A stretch of DNA of 64,000 nt from Bradyrhizobium sp. SZCCT0153 (GCF_018129995.1 NZ_JAFCKS010000004.1:248001-312000); one strand, 5' to 3'. Positions 24,741 to 34,296 are shown, counted from the stretch's first letter. Notes: a model not told the origin generated them from the letters alone. Program-made: numbers and translations.

Positions 24741-26060
24741 ATGGCCGTATCGAGAGACCAGGCCGCGCGCGTCCTTCGCCAGGAAGCGGTGGAGACGATG
24801 CCGGCGAATGGTGAAGCTGCGACCGAGACAGCCACCCCCCTTGCCGAGCAGTTGCGCTCCCATGTGGTCGAGGAAACCAAGCGACGCACCGGTGAGGCGC
24901 CGGAGAAGCCCGTGACCGACAAGCCGGCTGCACCAGCGCCAGAGGCGACCGCCGCTGCGGGCGCACCGAAGTCCGGCAAGCGCAAATTCGTCATGATGGG
25001 AATCGGCCTCGTGCTGGCGCTCGCGGCTGCCGGCTACGCCGGCTATTACACGCTGGTCGGCCGCTTCTACGTCTCCACCGACGATGCCTATGTCCGCGCC
25101 AACAACACCATGCTGGGCGCGCGGGTTGCCGGCCACATCTCCTCGATCCTGGTCGGCGACAACGCTCTGGTGCGCGCCGGCGATATCGTCCTTCGCATCG
25201 ACGACGGCGACTACAAGATCGCGCTCGATGCCGCCGCGACCCGGATCGCGACCCAGCAGGCCACCATCGATCGCATCGGGCGTCAGGTCGCGGCGCTCGA
25301 AAGCCAGGTCGCACAGGCCAAGGCGCAACTCGTCTCCGCGGAAGCGGGCCTTAAGCGCGCCGATCTCGACTATGAGCGCCAGCAGGCACTGAACAAAAAG
25401 GGTTTTGCCTCGCGCGCCACCTTCGAAACCTCGGAGGCCGGACGTGACCAGGGTGCGGCCGCGGTCAAGGCCGCGCAGGCCGCCTATGACGTCGCGGTCA
25501 GCAATGTCGACGTCGCCAAGGCGCAGCAGGCCGAAGCCCAGGCCCAGCTCGCCGAGCTCAAGACCACGCTGGCCAAGGCGGAGCGCGATCTCGCCTTCAC
25601 CGCGGTGCGCGCGCCGGTCGACGGCACGTTCTCGAACCGCCTCGTCAGTGCCGGCGACTTCGTTGCGGTCGGCCAGCGGCTTGGCAACGTCGTGCCGCTC
25701 GACAACGTCTATATCGACGCCAATTTCAAGGAAACGCAGCTCAAGCGCATCCGCCCCGGCCAGCCCGTGACGATCAAGGTCGACGCCTATGGCATGCGGA
25801 AGTTCTCGGGCGTCGTCGACAGCATCGCGGCCGGCGCCGGCTCGGTGTTCACGCTGCTGCCGCCCGACAACGCCACCGGTAACTTCACCAAGATCGTGCA
25901 GCGTGTGCCGGTCCGCATCCGCGTGCCGAAATCGGTGGCGAAGCAGAACCTGCTCCGCGCCGGCATGTCGGTCTACGCCACCGTCGATACCAACAAGGGC
26001 GCGGCCGACGCCGACAGCGAGGTCGATCTCGACGATCCCACCGCGATCCACCCGCAGTAG
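24741..26060 (+). CDS. HlyD/EmrA family membrane fusion protein
   Basis: A 439-residue periplasmic adaptor of a tripartite efflux system. A long cytoplasmic N-terminus (about 85 residues) precedes one membrane helix (FVMMGIGLVLALAAAGYAGY). The beta-barrel and lipoyl parts hold STDDAYVRANNTMLGARVAG and FTAVRAPVDGTFSNRLVSAG. A coiled-coil hairpin lies at about 160-285 (alanine/glutamine-rich). It pairs with the downstream DHA2 pump; the outer-membrane channel gene is not here. Confidence 0.88.
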   Translation: MAVSRDQAARVLRQEAVETMPANGEAATETATPLAEQLRSHVVEETKRRTGEAPEKPVTDKPAAPAPEATAAAGAPKSGKRKFVMMGIGLVLALAAAGYAGYYTLVGRFYVSTDDAYVRANNTMLGARVAGHISSILVGDNALVRAGDIVLRIDDGDYKIALDAAATRIATQQATIDRIGRQVAALESQVAQAKAQLVSAEAGLKRADLDYERQQALNKKGFASRATFETSEAGRDQGAAAVKAAQAAYDVAVSNVDVAKAQQAEAQAQLAELKTTLAKAERDLAFTAVRAPVDGTFSNRLVSAGDFVAVGQRLGNVVPLDNVYIDANFKETQLKRIRPGQPVTIKVDAYGMRKFSGVVDSIAAGAGSVFTLLPPDNATGNFTKIVQRVPVRIRVPKSVAKQNLLRAGMSVYATVDTNKGAADADSEVDLDDPTAIHPQ

Positions 26061-26104
26061 GATTTGGTGACATGAGCCGCGCCGCCGCCTCTCACGCAGG
26101 TGCG

Positions 26105-26144
26105 CTCCCTCTCCCGCTTGCGGGAGAGGGCTGGGGCGAGGGTG
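26105..26144. repeat. CCCTCTCC..GGAGAGGG palindromic repeat
   Basis: CTCCCTCTCCCGCTTGCGGGAGAGGG forms an inverted hairpin in the gap between the HlyD and MFS genes. It is the same class as the larger elements at 8686 and 53874. Confidence 0.65.
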
Positions 26145-26234
26145 CCTCCGCAACGGGACAATCCCCAAGCGGAGGGAGCCGTCACCCGGCGCTTCGCGCC
26201 GACCTCGCGGCTTGCTTCAGTCAGAGCTGACACA

Positions 26235-27818
26235 ATGGCCAACGCCACCACCGCTTCACCCGCCATGATGGCGAACCCCGCTTCGGAGCGCATCGCGCCG
26301 AAGCGATTGTTCGCCTTCATCATCATGGTGTTCGGGATGTTCATGTCGATCCTGGACATCCAGATCGTCTCGGCCTCCCTTAGCGAGATCCAGGCGGGCC
26401 TGTCGGCGAGCTCCAGCGAAGTCTCCTGGGTCCAGACCGCCTATCTGATCGCCGAAGTCATCGCGATCCCGCTGTCGGGATTTTTGTCGCGCGCTTTCGG
26501 CACGCGGCTGTTGTTCGCGATCTCTGCGGCCGGCTTCACCGCCTCGAGCCTGCTCTGCGGCTTCGCCACCACCATCGAGGAGATGATCCTCTGGCGCGCG
26601 CTCCAGGGCTTTCTCGGCGCCGGCATGATCCCGACGGTGTTCGCCTCGGCCTACACCGTCTTCCCGCGCTCCAAATTCCATATCGTCGGTCCCATCATCG
26701 GTCTCGTCGCGACGCTGGCTCCGACCATCGGGCCGACCGTCGGCGGTTACATCACCGATCTGATGTCGTGGAACTGGCTGTTCTTCATCAACGTCGTGCC
26801 CGGCATCGGCATCACTCTGGGCGTGCTGGCGCTGGTCGATTTCGACGAGCCGCATTTCGAACTGCTCGACCGTTTCGACTGGTGGGGGCTGCTGTTCATG
26901 GCCGGCTTCCTCGGCACGCTGGAATATGTGCTGGAGGAAGGCCCGCAATATGAATGGATGCAGGACACGTCGGTTGCGATCTGTGCCTGGATCTGCGCGA
27001 TCTCGGCGATCGCCTTTTTCTGGCGCGTCTTCACGGCGGCCGAGCCGATCGTCAATCTGCGCACCTTTGCCAACCGCAATTTCGCGATCGGCTGCCTGCT
27101 GCAGTTCTGCATCGGCATCGGCCTCTACGGCCTGACCTATATCTATCCGCGCTATCTCGCCGAGGTGCGCGGCTACAGCGCGCTGATGATCGGCGAGACC
27201 ATGTTCGTCTCGGGCATCACCATGTTCCTGGTCGCGCCGCTGGTCGGCCGTCTGATGGTGAAGTTCGACATGCGCTACATGATCGCGTTCGGCCTCGTCG
27301 TGTTCGCGATCGGCTCCTACCAGATGACCTGGATCACCCGCGACTACGATTTCTACGAGCTTCTGGTGCCGCAGATCCTGCGTGGCGTCGGCATGATGTT
27401 CGCGATGGTGCCGACCAACAACATCGCGCTCGGCACGCTGGCGCCCGACCGGGTGAAGAACGCCTCCGGCCTGTTCAACCTGATGCGCAATCTCGGCGGC
27501 GCCGTGGGCCTCGCCGTCATCAACACCGTGCTCAACGACCGCACCGATCTGCACATCAGCCGCCTCCAGGAGCGGGTGACCTGGGGCAATGCGACCGCGA
27601 CCGAAACCCTGACCATGTTCATGCAGAAATTCCAGGGGCTCGGCGATTCCACGCTGATGGCGATGAAGCAGCTCTCGCAACTGGTGCACCGACAGGCCGT
27701 GGTCATGAGCTTCGGCGATGCCTTCTTCATGCTGACGCTGTTCTATCTCGGCCTCAGCCTGCTGGTGACCCTGCTGAACAAGCCGGCCTCGATGACCGGC
27801 GGCGGCGACGCGCATTAA
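26235..27818 (+). CDS. DHA2 family MFS efflux transporter (EmrB-like)
   Basis: A 527-residue pump with about 14 predicted membrane helices. Motif A-like and C-like signatures are ILDIQIVSASLSEIQAGL, VQTAYLIAEVIAIPLSG, GAGMIPTVFASAYTVFP and APTIGPTVGGYITD. It uses the proton gradient to expel hydrophobic drugs via the HlyD partner. The gap to the HlyD gene (174 bases) carries a repeat but no promoter is obvious. The start at 26235 is taken because the family begins near there. Confidence 0.9.
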   Translation: MANATTASPAMMANPASERIAPKRLFAFIIMVFGMFMSILDIQIVSASLSEIQAGLSASSSEVSWVQTAYLIAEVIAIPLSGFLSRAFGTRLLFAISAAGFTASSLLCGFATTIEEMILWRALQGFLGAGMIPTVFASAYTVFPRSKFHIVGPIIGLVATLAPTIGPTVGGYITDLMSWNWLFFINVVPGIGITLGVLALVDFDEPHFELLDRFDWWGLLFMAGFLGTLEYVLEEGPQYEWMQDTSVAICAWICAISAIAFFWRVFTAAEPIVNLRTFANRNFAIGCLLQFCIGIGLYGLTYIYPRYLAEVRGYSALMIGETMFVSGITMFLVAPLVGRLMVKFDMRYMIAFGLVVFAIGSYQMTWITRDYDFYELLVPQILRGVGMMFAMVPTNNIALGTLAPDRVKNASGLFNLMRNLGGAVGLAVINTVLNDRTDLHISRLQERVTWGNATATETLTMFMQKFQGLGDSTLMAMKQLSQLVHRQAVVMSFGDAFFMLTLFYLGLSLLVTLLNKPASMTGGGDAH

Positions 27819-27917
27819 TTTGCAACACTCGCGCGTGATCTCGCGCGAGCCCCGTTGCAAATCCCCGGCGACGCATCTATAAAGCGCACCTCATTCACTC
27901 GAACCGGGAGGATTTGC

Positions 27918-27992
27918 ATGATTTCGTCGCTTTCGCAGATCGTACGCCCGCGCTCGGTGATGTTCTGGCTCGGTACGTACGCGGCCTGTTAG
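27918..27992 (+). CDS. Possible 24-residue leader peptide
   Basis: A short open frame (MISSLSQIVRPRSVMFWLGT and then YAAC) sits in the 327-base gap before the ABC exporter. GGGAGG lies 6 bases before its ATG, the best ribosome site in the region. It ends 153 bases before the exporter start. It has no recognised family and could be a leader, a small protein, or chance; the strong site raises it above chance. Confidence 0.4.
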   Translation: MISSLSQIVRPRSVMFWLGTYAAC

Positions 27993-28145
27993 AGGCCATT
28001 TCCGCCAGCTTCGATTGGGCTCCAAGTCCCGATCGCCCGATTTCCCAACCCAAAGCCACCTTTAGCTGACGCCGTCTCGGCCCGTCGTGGCCGGCCTGCG
28101 TCCATCGATGGAGCCGGCCCGCGCCAAAAGCGGCCGGATGATGCC

Positions 28146-29945
28146 ATGACCGCTCTGTCAAAAAAGCCCGCGGCGATACGCGTGGTGCTGCCTTTCGTGT
28201 TCCGGCACTGGCTGAAGCAGCCGGGGCCAACGCTTGCCGTCGTCGGCAGCCTGATAGGGGCGACGGCCGCCGACCTGTTCATGCCGCTCTTTTCGGGGCA
28301 TCTGATCGATGCGCTGACGCGCGGGCCGTCCAATCCCGACGCGCGTCACGCGGCGCTGGTCGCATTCGGCGCCATCGTGGCGCTGGGCGCGGCCTCGATG
28401 GTGCTGCGGCTCGCAGGGCTGCAGGCGATCGTGCCGTTCACGCTGAAGATCATGTCGGAGGTCGCTCAGGACGCGTTCATGCGCGTGCAGCGATTCTCGA
28501 CCGATTGGCACGCCAACTCTTTCGCCGGCTCCACCGTGCGCAAGATCACGCGCGGCATGTGGGCGCTCGACCTGTTGAACGACACCATCCTGCTGGCGTT
28601 GTTGCCCTCGCTGGTCGTGCTGATCGGCTCGATGGTCCTGCTCGGCTTGCACTGGGCCTCGCTCGGCGGGGTGATCGCGCTCGGCGCGCTGGGCTATGTC
28701 ACGATGACGGTGCTGTTCTCGACGCGATACATCGCGCCGGCCGCGCGAATCTCCAATGCCTGGGACACCAAGGTCGGCGGAACACTGGCGGATGCGCTGA
28801 CCTGCAACGCCGTGGTGAAATCATTCGGCGCCGAGCTGCGCGAGGATGCGCGGCTTGCCCGCGTCGTCAGCCGCTGGCGCGTGCGGGTGCGGCGGACCTG
28901 GTTCCGGTACAACTACACGGCCATGTCGCAGCTCTCGCTGCTGCTGTGCCTGCGTGCGTCCGTGATCGGAGGCTCGGTGTTGCTGTGGATGTCGGGGCAC
29001 GCTTCGCCCGGTGACGTCACTTACGTGCTGACGAGCTACTACGTCATCCACGCCTATTTGCGTGACGTCGGCATGCACATCAACAATTTGCAGCGCTCGG
29101 TCAACGACATGGAGGAGCTGGTGGCGATCCATGACGAGCCGATCGGCATTGCCGATGCTGCCGACGCGGTGCCGATCGCGATCGAGGGCGGCGAGATCGT
29201 GTTCGACGACGTCACGTTCCAATATGGCGGCCACCGCACGCCGCTCTATGACGGCCTGTCGGTGAGGATCCGTGCCGGCGAACGGGTCGGCCTGGTCGGC
29301 CGCTCCGGCTCCGGCAAGACCACCTTCGTCAAGCTGGTGCAGCGGCTCTACGACGTCACCGGCGGCCGCGTGCTGATCGACGGGCAGGACATCGCGCTGG
29401 CGACGCAGCAATCGCTGCGCAGCCAGATCGCGATCGTGCAGCAGGACCCGATCCTGTTTCATCGCACGCTCGCCGAGAACATCGCCTATGGCCGGCCCGG
29501 CGCCAGCCTGGAGGCGATCGAGCAGGCGGCGCGGCTCGCCAATGCGCACGACTTCATCCTGCGCCTGCCGAAGGGTTACGGCACCCTCGTCGGCGAACGC
29601 GGCGTCAAGCTGTCGGGCGGCGAGCGGCAGCGCGTCGCGCTGGCGCGCGCGTTCCTGGCGGATGCGCCGGTGCTGATCCTGGATGAGGCGACCTCGAGCC
29701 TCGATTCGGAATCGGAGGCGCTGATCCAGCAGGCGATGGAACGCCTGATGAAGGGCCGCACCTCGATCGTGATCGCGCACCGGCTGTCGACGGTGAAGAG
29801 CCTCGATCGCATCCTGGTGTTCGACCGCGGCGAGATCGTCGAGCAAGGCACCCATGCCATGCTCGCGGGCAAGCAAGGCGGCATCTATCGCGGCCTGTTC
29901 GAGCGCCAGGTGGTGGAGCTCGGACACATCGCAGCAGCGGAGTGA
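28146..29945 (+). CDS. ABC exporter, fused permease and ATPase (MsbA/HlyB-like)
   Basis: A 599-residue half-transporter: six membrane helices in about residues 20-310, then an ATPase domain. Walker A is GRSGSGKTT near residue 385, the signature LSGGERQR is near 489, and Walker B is VLILDEATS near 508. Such proteins act as homodimers. It may export lipids, drugs or peptides. The next gene is a MATE transporter 55 bases downstream, so both may be expressed together. Confidence 0.9.
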   Translation: MTALSKKPAAIRVVLPFVFRHWLKQPGPTLAVVGSLIGATAADLFMPLFSGHLIDALTRGPSNPDARHAALVAFGAIVALGAASMVLRLAGLQAIVPFTLKIMSEVAQDAFMRVQRFSTDWHANSFAGSTVRKITRGMWALDLLNDTILLALLPSLVVLIGSMVLLGLHWASLGGVIALGALGYVTMTVLFSTRYIAPAARISNAWDTKVGGTLADALTCNAVVKSFGAELREDARLARVVSRWRVRVRRTWFRYNYTAMSQLSLLLCLRASVIGGSVLLWMSGHASPGDVTYVLTSYYVIHAYLRDVGMHINNLQRSVNDMEELVAIHDEPIGIADAADAVPIAIEGGEIVFDDVTFQYGGHRTPLYDGLSVRIRAGERVGLVGRSGSGKTTFVKLVQRLYDVTGGRVLIDGQDIALATQQSLRSQIAIVQQDPILFHRTLAENIAYGRPGASLEAIEQAARLANAHDFILRLPKGYGTLVGERGVKLSGGERQRVALARAFLADAPVLILDEATSSLDSESEALIQQAMERLMKGRTSIVIAHRLSTVKSLDRILVFDRGEIVEQGTHAMLAGKQGGIYRGLFERQVVELGHIAAAE

Positions 29946-30000
29946 GGCGCGTGGCAGCAGGGCGGACGTCCCGCCGTCACGGCGTCAAGGATGGAATGAC

Positions 30001-31407
30001 ATGAAAGACCTGACAAACGGCTCCATCGTGAGACACATCCTGGCCATGACGCCGCCGATCATGGCCGGTATGATCTCGATCATGATCTGCCAGCTGGTCG
30101 ATCTGTATTTCGTTTCGGGATTGGGCGATGCCGCCGTTGCGGGTGTCGCCGCGGCCGGCAACGCCGGCTTTCTCGTCAACGCGCTGATGCAGGTACTCGG
30201 TGTCGGCACGGTGGCGCTGATCGCGCATGCGGTGGGACGCAAGGATCGGCCGGATGCCAATTTGATCTTCAACCAGGCGGTCGCGCTGTCGGCGCTGTTC
30301 GGCCTGTTGACCCTGGTCGCGGGATCGGCGCTGTCGCGCCTCTACATGCGTTCGATCGCCGCGGACCAGGCCACGATCGAGGCGGGAACCATTTATCTGT
30401 TGTGGTTCATGCCCGCGCTTGCCCTGGAGTTCGTCATGCAAGTGATTGCATCCGCGCTGCGCGCGACCGGCATCGTGCGCCCCGCCATGTTGGTGCGGGT
30501 TCTCGCGGTCATCATCAACATCGCGCTTGCGCCGGTGTTGATCTCGGGCTGGGGCACGGGCTACGCGCTCGGCGTTGCCGGCGCGGGGCTGGCGAGCTCG
30601 ATCGCGGTCGCCATCGGCGGCCTGATGCTGCTTGCGTATTTCCGCAAGGTCGAGCGCTATGTCGCCTTCAATCCGGCGCAGTGGTGGCCGCAACCGCGCC
30701 ATCTGAAGCGCATCCTCAACGTCGGCCTGCCGGCCGGCGGCGAGTTCGCGATGATGTTCATCTTCATGGCGGTGGTCTACTACGTCATCAGCGATTTCGG
30801 CGCCGCGGCGCAGGCGGGATTCGGTATCGGGCAGCGGATGCTCGGTCTGATCCAGATGCCGGCGCTCGCGGTGGCCTTGGCTGCCGGTCCGATCGCCGGC
30901 CAGAACGTCGGCGCTGCCAATGGCGCGCGCGTGCGGGAAACGTTCGTCAAGTCGGCGCTGATCACCACCGTCGTGATGGTCGGCTTCATGATCCTCGCGC
31001 AGGTGAAGCCGGAGCTGCTGCTCGCAGGGTTCTCGAACGACCAGGAGACGATGGCGATCGCCTACCTGTTCCTGCGGATCATCTCGCTCAACATGGTGGC
31101 GCAGGGCCTGATCTTCACCTGCTCGAGCATGTTCCAGGGCCTCGGCAACACCAAGCCGGTGCTGCTGAGCTCGGTGACGCGCGTGTTCACCTATTCGCTG
31201 CCGGCGATCTGGCTGTCGACGCGGCCGGGCTTTCGGATCGAGCATGTCTGGTACCTGTCGATCGCAGCGACGACGCTGCAGGCGGCTTTGAGCCTGTGGC
31301 TGCTGCGCCGCGAGTTCAAGAAGCGCCTGGTGGTGGTCCGGCACGAGGAGGCGTCAGACCAGGCTGCGCCGGAGCCCGTGGCGTCGCCTGCACGTGCGCC
31401 CGCGTAG
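30001..31407 (+). CDS. MATE family efflux transporter
   Basis: A 468-residue multi-pass protein with about 12 helices. Family signs are IVRHILAMTPPIMAG, DLYFVSGLGDAAVAGV and ALRATGIVRPAMLVRVLAV; the second half repeats the pattern (FGIGQRMLGLIQMPALAVALA). It uses a sodium or proton gradient to expel cationic compounds. The C-terminal tail (about 25 residues) is charged and alanine/proline-rich. It follows the ABC exporter on the same strand. Confidence 0.9.
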   Translation: MKDLTNGSIVRHILAMTPPIMAGMISIMICQLVDLYFVSGLGDAAVAGVAAAGNAGFLVNALMQVLGVGTVALIAHAVGRKDRPDANLIFNQAVALSALFGLLTLVAGSALSRLYMRSIAADQATIEAGTIYLLWFMPALALEFVMQVIASALRATGIVRPAMLVRVLAVIINIALAPVLISGWGTGYALGVAGAGLASSIAVAIGGLMLLAYFRKVERYVAFNPAQWWPQPRHLKRILNVGLPAGGEFAMMFIFMAVVYYVISDFGAAAQAGFGIGQRMLGLIQMPALAVALAAGPIAGQNVGAANGARVRETFVKSALITTVVMVGFMILAQVKPELLLAGFSNDQETMAIAYLFLRIISLNMVAQGLIFTCSSMFQGLGNTKPVLLSSVTRVFTYSLPAIWLSTRPGFRIEHVWYLSIAATTLQAALSLWLLRREFKKRLVVVRHEEASDQAAPEPVASPARAPA

Positions 31408-31572
31408 CGATACCTTGTCCTGTCCCCACGGCTGCGGCTAATTTGCGGGGCCGTCGGAACGGGGATTGGGTATTTTCCGCGTTCCTGGTGTCCTGCACGG
31501 CGCTGATGCTCTATTCGTTCGCCGTCGCGATCAATCCCGCGCTGTCGCTGAAACTATGTCTGTCGCGCGACC

Positions 31573-31905
31573 GTGGCGAAGTTCGACGGCGACCATGAGC
31601 TCAGTGCCGTTGAGAACGAAGTCAGCGGCAGGGGACGCGGCTGGAGTTCTGGCGCAATTCAGTCGGCTTTGTCGCTGCCGCGCCGTTGTTCGGTCATGGC
31701 ACCGGTGCGACCCGCGGTCTGGCTCCCTGGATTGTCCTCCTGGACGTGGTGCATAACATGCCGTCCTCGCTGCTCAACGCGCATCTTTTCGATTTCGCCG
31801 CGGGTTGGATCTACGTGTTCGGCGTCGGCGTCGCCGACGGCATGGTGCTCGACGGGCGGCGCAGCATGTTGCTTGCGGCGGCCGGCGATGTCGAACGCGC
31901 GCGTC
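31573..31905 (+). pseudogene. Decayed O-antigen ligase family gene, 3' remnant
   Basis: The frame read from 31614 encodes RLEFWRNSVGFVAAAPLFGH and GTGATRGL, then NAHLFDFAAGWIYVFGVGVA. These are two well-known Wzy/O-antigen ligase segments, normally about 60 or more residues apart with a PHNQ motif between; here that motif is missing. A stop (31611-31613) and a frame change upstream (VAKFDGDHELSAVENE in another frame) break the 5' part. The 3' end runs antisense into the AraC gene. It is a pseudogene with an internal deletion. Confidence 0.7.
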
Positions 31906-32881
31906 TTCTCCAATCCCCCGGCGGTACGCCGAAGTGGCGCCTGAAGGCCCGACTGAACGACGCCTCCGACTCGTAACCGGTCTGGCAGGCGATGGACTTG
32001 ATCGGTGTCGCAGTCGATGTCAGGGCGTGCGCGGCCAGCCGCAGGCGCCAGTGACCGAGGTATTGCATCGGTGGCTGATCGAGAAAGTGCTTGAAGCGGC
32101 CGGCCAGCACGCTGCGCGAGACCCCGACGCGACGCGCCAGACTGTCCACGGTCCAGTGGTGAAACGGCATGGCATGCATGTGCCTCAAGCCGGCGCCGGC
32201 AACCTGGTCATTGATGGCGGCGAACCAGCCGATTTCGTTCGCCGGAAGCTCCTGCATGTACTTGCGAAGGATTTCAACGAACATCAATTCGGTCAGGCGA
32301 GGCAGCAAGCTGCGTGACCCCGGCCGCAGGCTGCTCGCCTGCGCCGCGGTGTGGCGGACGGTGCTGGCCAGCCATTCGTCGGCGGGACATGCGGGGCTGA
32401 CGTGCAGCAATCTGGGCAGGTGGCACAGCACGGGGTGGAACAGCAACTCGTCACATTGAAGAAATCCGCAAATGATCCGTGTGTTGGGACCGGCGCCGCC
32501 ATGCTCGATGACGACAACGTCCGTCCAGGGCGGGTTCGGCAACAGGCTGCCGACTTGCATCGGCAGGACGGGCTCTCGTCCGCGGAGCCGATGACTGTCG
32601 CCGTACGGAAGAACAACGACGTCGCCCTCGCTCAACCGCACCGCCGGATGCTCGTTCAATTCCATCCAGCACTCACCTGATGCGATGATGTGAAAGGGAA
32701 TGACCCGTTCGGTCCGCAGCGGCAGCAGCCTGGCAAGCTGGCACGCCTCCGGTGTCGTGACCGCCCAGGGCTCCCGAAACTCGGCGCGGAACAGCACGGT
32801 GCCCGCAAGATGCATGCTGCCCAGCACGTCCGACAGAAGGTCAGCCGGCGTTTCGGTCAAGACTTGCGGAGCCCTGGTCAT
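31811..32881 (-). CDS. AraC family transcriptional regulator with fused junk tail
   Basis: A 356-residue regulator. An N-terminal cupin-like sensor (about 1-180; RVIPFHIIASGECWMELN and FLQCDELLFHPVLC) precedes the AraC helix-turn-helix pair, with the second read as IKSIACQTGYESEASFSRAF and ending FGVPPGDWRRRA. AraC proteins normally stop there. The next 28 residues (RSTSPAAASNML..) are the antisense reading of the O-antigen ligase remnant, so the true stop was lost. A GTG at 32902 is an alternative start. The gene is divergent from dsrE-like. Confidence 0.8.
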   Translation of the reverse strand: MTRAPQVLTETPADLLSDVLGSMHLAGTVLFRAEFREPWAVTTPEACQLARLLPLRTERVIPFHIIASGECWMELNEHPAVRLSEGDVVVLPYGDSHRLRGREPVLPMQVGSLLPNPPWTDVVVIEHGGAGPNTRIICGFLQCDELLFHPVLCHLPRLLHVSPACPADEWLASTVRHTAAQASSLRPGSRSLLPRLTELMFVEILRKYMQELPANEIGWFAAINDQVAGAGLRHMHAMPFHHWTVDSLARRVGVSRSVLAGRFKHFLDQPPMQYLGHWRLRLAAHALTSTATPIKSIACQTGYESEASFSRAFRRHFGVPPGDWRRRARSTSPAAASNMLRRPSSTMPSATPTPNT

Positions 32882-32943
32882 GTTCGGCCGGTGCTCAGAC
32901 ACATAGGATGCAATCTCGCAAACCGATTGAAAGGGTATTCAAC

Positions 32944-33312
32944 TTGAATAACGAGGCACGTGATCTGGTCGTGGTCATGACACATGGTACCGACCACGAA
33001 TTGTCGTCCGTTGGCGTGACCATAGCTCTCGGCGGAATGACGGCCGGCCTTAAGGTCTCCATCTTCCTGACCAGCGCCGGTGTCGACATCGTGCGACGCG
33101 GCGCGGCCGATCTTACGCAGGTCAAGCCGCTCGATCCACTGGCCGACATGCTCCGTGACTTCATGGGCAGGGGAGGGAAACTCTGGGCTTGCACGCCCTG
33201 TGTCAAAAGCCGCGGCTATGTACAAGAGGACCTGCTGGATGGTGTCGTCATCTCCGGTGCGAGCGTGATGCACGAACTGATCAAGGGCGGCGCGGCGACG
33301 CTCAGCTTCTGA
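32944..33312 (+). CDS. DsrE family protein
   Basis: About 122 residues of the DsrE/DsrF-like fold, with LVVVMTHGTDHELSSV, KVSIFLTSAGVDIVRRG and the conserved CTPCVKSRGY, then VVISGASVMHELIKGGAA. The family handles sulfur or is a peroxiredoxin-like predicted protein; the CxxC could be redox active. The TTG at 32944 is preferred: AAGGG lies 8 bases upstream and it leaves 62 bases for divergent promoters. The upstream ATG at 32908 has no ribosome site and would put starts only a few bases apart. Confidence 0.78.
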   Translation: MNNEARDLVVVMTHGTDHELSSVGVTIALGGMTAGLKVSIFLTSAGVDIVRRGAADLTQVKPLDPLADMLRDFMGRGGKLWACTPCVKSRGYVQEDLLDGVVISGASVMHELIKGGAATLSF

Positions 33313-33370
33313 ACCGGAAGAAGGCGCGCCACGATCTTCTTCCTAACCCAATAGGAATGATTCCGGTCTG

Positions 33371-33396
33371 CCGCATCCTCCGATTGGGGGATGCGG
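33371..33396. terminator. Bidirectional hairpin between convergent genes
   Basis: CCGCATCCTCC and GGGGGATGCGG form an 11-bp stem (one G-T pair) with a GATT loop. It lies between the convergent dsrE-like and TauE genes and may end both transcripts, though no long T-tract is seen. Confidence 0.55.
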
Positions 33397-33415
33397 ACAT
33401 GCCGGCAAGCACGAG

Positions 33416-34159
33416 TCAGTGCGGCCCCAGCATGCTCCAGACGAGGCCGAGGCCCGACAGGAACAACAGGCCGAGCACGACGTCGCCAAAATGCTTGTCG
33501 CTCAGCGCGTGATAGACGCGGGCGCCGGCCCATGCGCCGATCAGCGTGCCCGGAAAGGCGACAGCTGCGAGCCAGACGACCTTCAGCTCGACGAGGCCTG
33601 ACGCCGTCTGCAACACCAGTGCGGTCGCGAGCACGGTGAAGTTGAACAGCTGGAAGATGCCGCGCCGCTCATGCTTGTTCCAGCCGCGAATATTGGCCCA
33701 CAGGATCGGCAATGGCCCGGACAACCCGGCAAGGCCGCCGAGGATGCCGCCGGCAAAGCCGATCGCGCCGTCGGCGATCCGTCCGCCGAAGGTGATGGCG
33801 AGCGGCTTCTTGTTCAGGTACAGCGCGCTCGAGAAGATCAGCAGCAGCACGCCGACGCTCAGCTTGAACACTTTTGGATCGGCTGAGGCGACCAGCATGG
33901 TGCCCAGCGGCACGCCGATCAGTCCGCCGATCAGGAACGGCCAGACCAGCGAGAGATCGAAACTCTTCCACATCGACGGCAGCGTCGAGGTCTGCGCGAT
34001 CACCGAGCAGATCAGCACCAGGGGCACCGCGAGCGAGGGCGGCAGCACGTAGAGCCAGATGCCGAGCGCCATCAGTGCCGTGCCGAAGCCGGCAAGGCCC
34101 GAGACGAAGCCCCCGGCCAGTGCGCCGAGCAGCAGCAGCGCGTAGGTGAGCGTTTCCAA
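33416..34159 (-). CDS. TauE/SafE family sulfite/anion exporter
   Basis: A 247-residue membrane protein with about eight helices. The family's paired motifs are FVSGLAGFGTALMALG and GGILGGLAGLSGPLPILW. The start is taken as the TTG at 34159, as the frame upstream loses similarity. TauE/SafE proteins export sulfite, sulfoacetate or similar anions. It is downstream of the MocR gene on the same strand, 137 bases away. Confidence 0.85.
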   Translation of the reverse strand: METLTYALLLLGALAGGFVSGLAGFGTALMALGIWLYVLPPSLAVPLVLICSVIAQTSTLPSMWKSFDLSLVWPFLIGGLIGVPLGTMLVASADPKVFKLSVGVLLLIFSSALYLNKKPLAITFGGRIADGAIGFAGGILGGLAGLSGPLPILWANIRGWNKHERRGIFQLFNFTVLATALVLQTASGLVELKVVWLAAVAFPGTLIGAWAGARVYHALSDKHFGDVVLGLLFLSGLGLVWSMLGPH

Positions 34160-34296
34160 CAGATTGTTCCGTTCGCCAGAGCGATCTCGTACTCTTGATC
34201 GCCATCGCTCGCATAGCACAGCTGCGGCGGTGCAGGTCAATTTCAAAACTCCACGCAAGCGTGATCGCCGACGGCGAGCGTTGGCGAAAGACGGGC

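Noticed and set aside
31430..31572. A hydrophobic frame (VFSAFLVSCTALMLYSFAVA..) before the O-antigen ligase remnant, possibly its N-terminal part.
   Set aside because: It reads like a membrane segment but no ligase motif or start can be assigned, and it ends at stops; left out of the pseudogene call.
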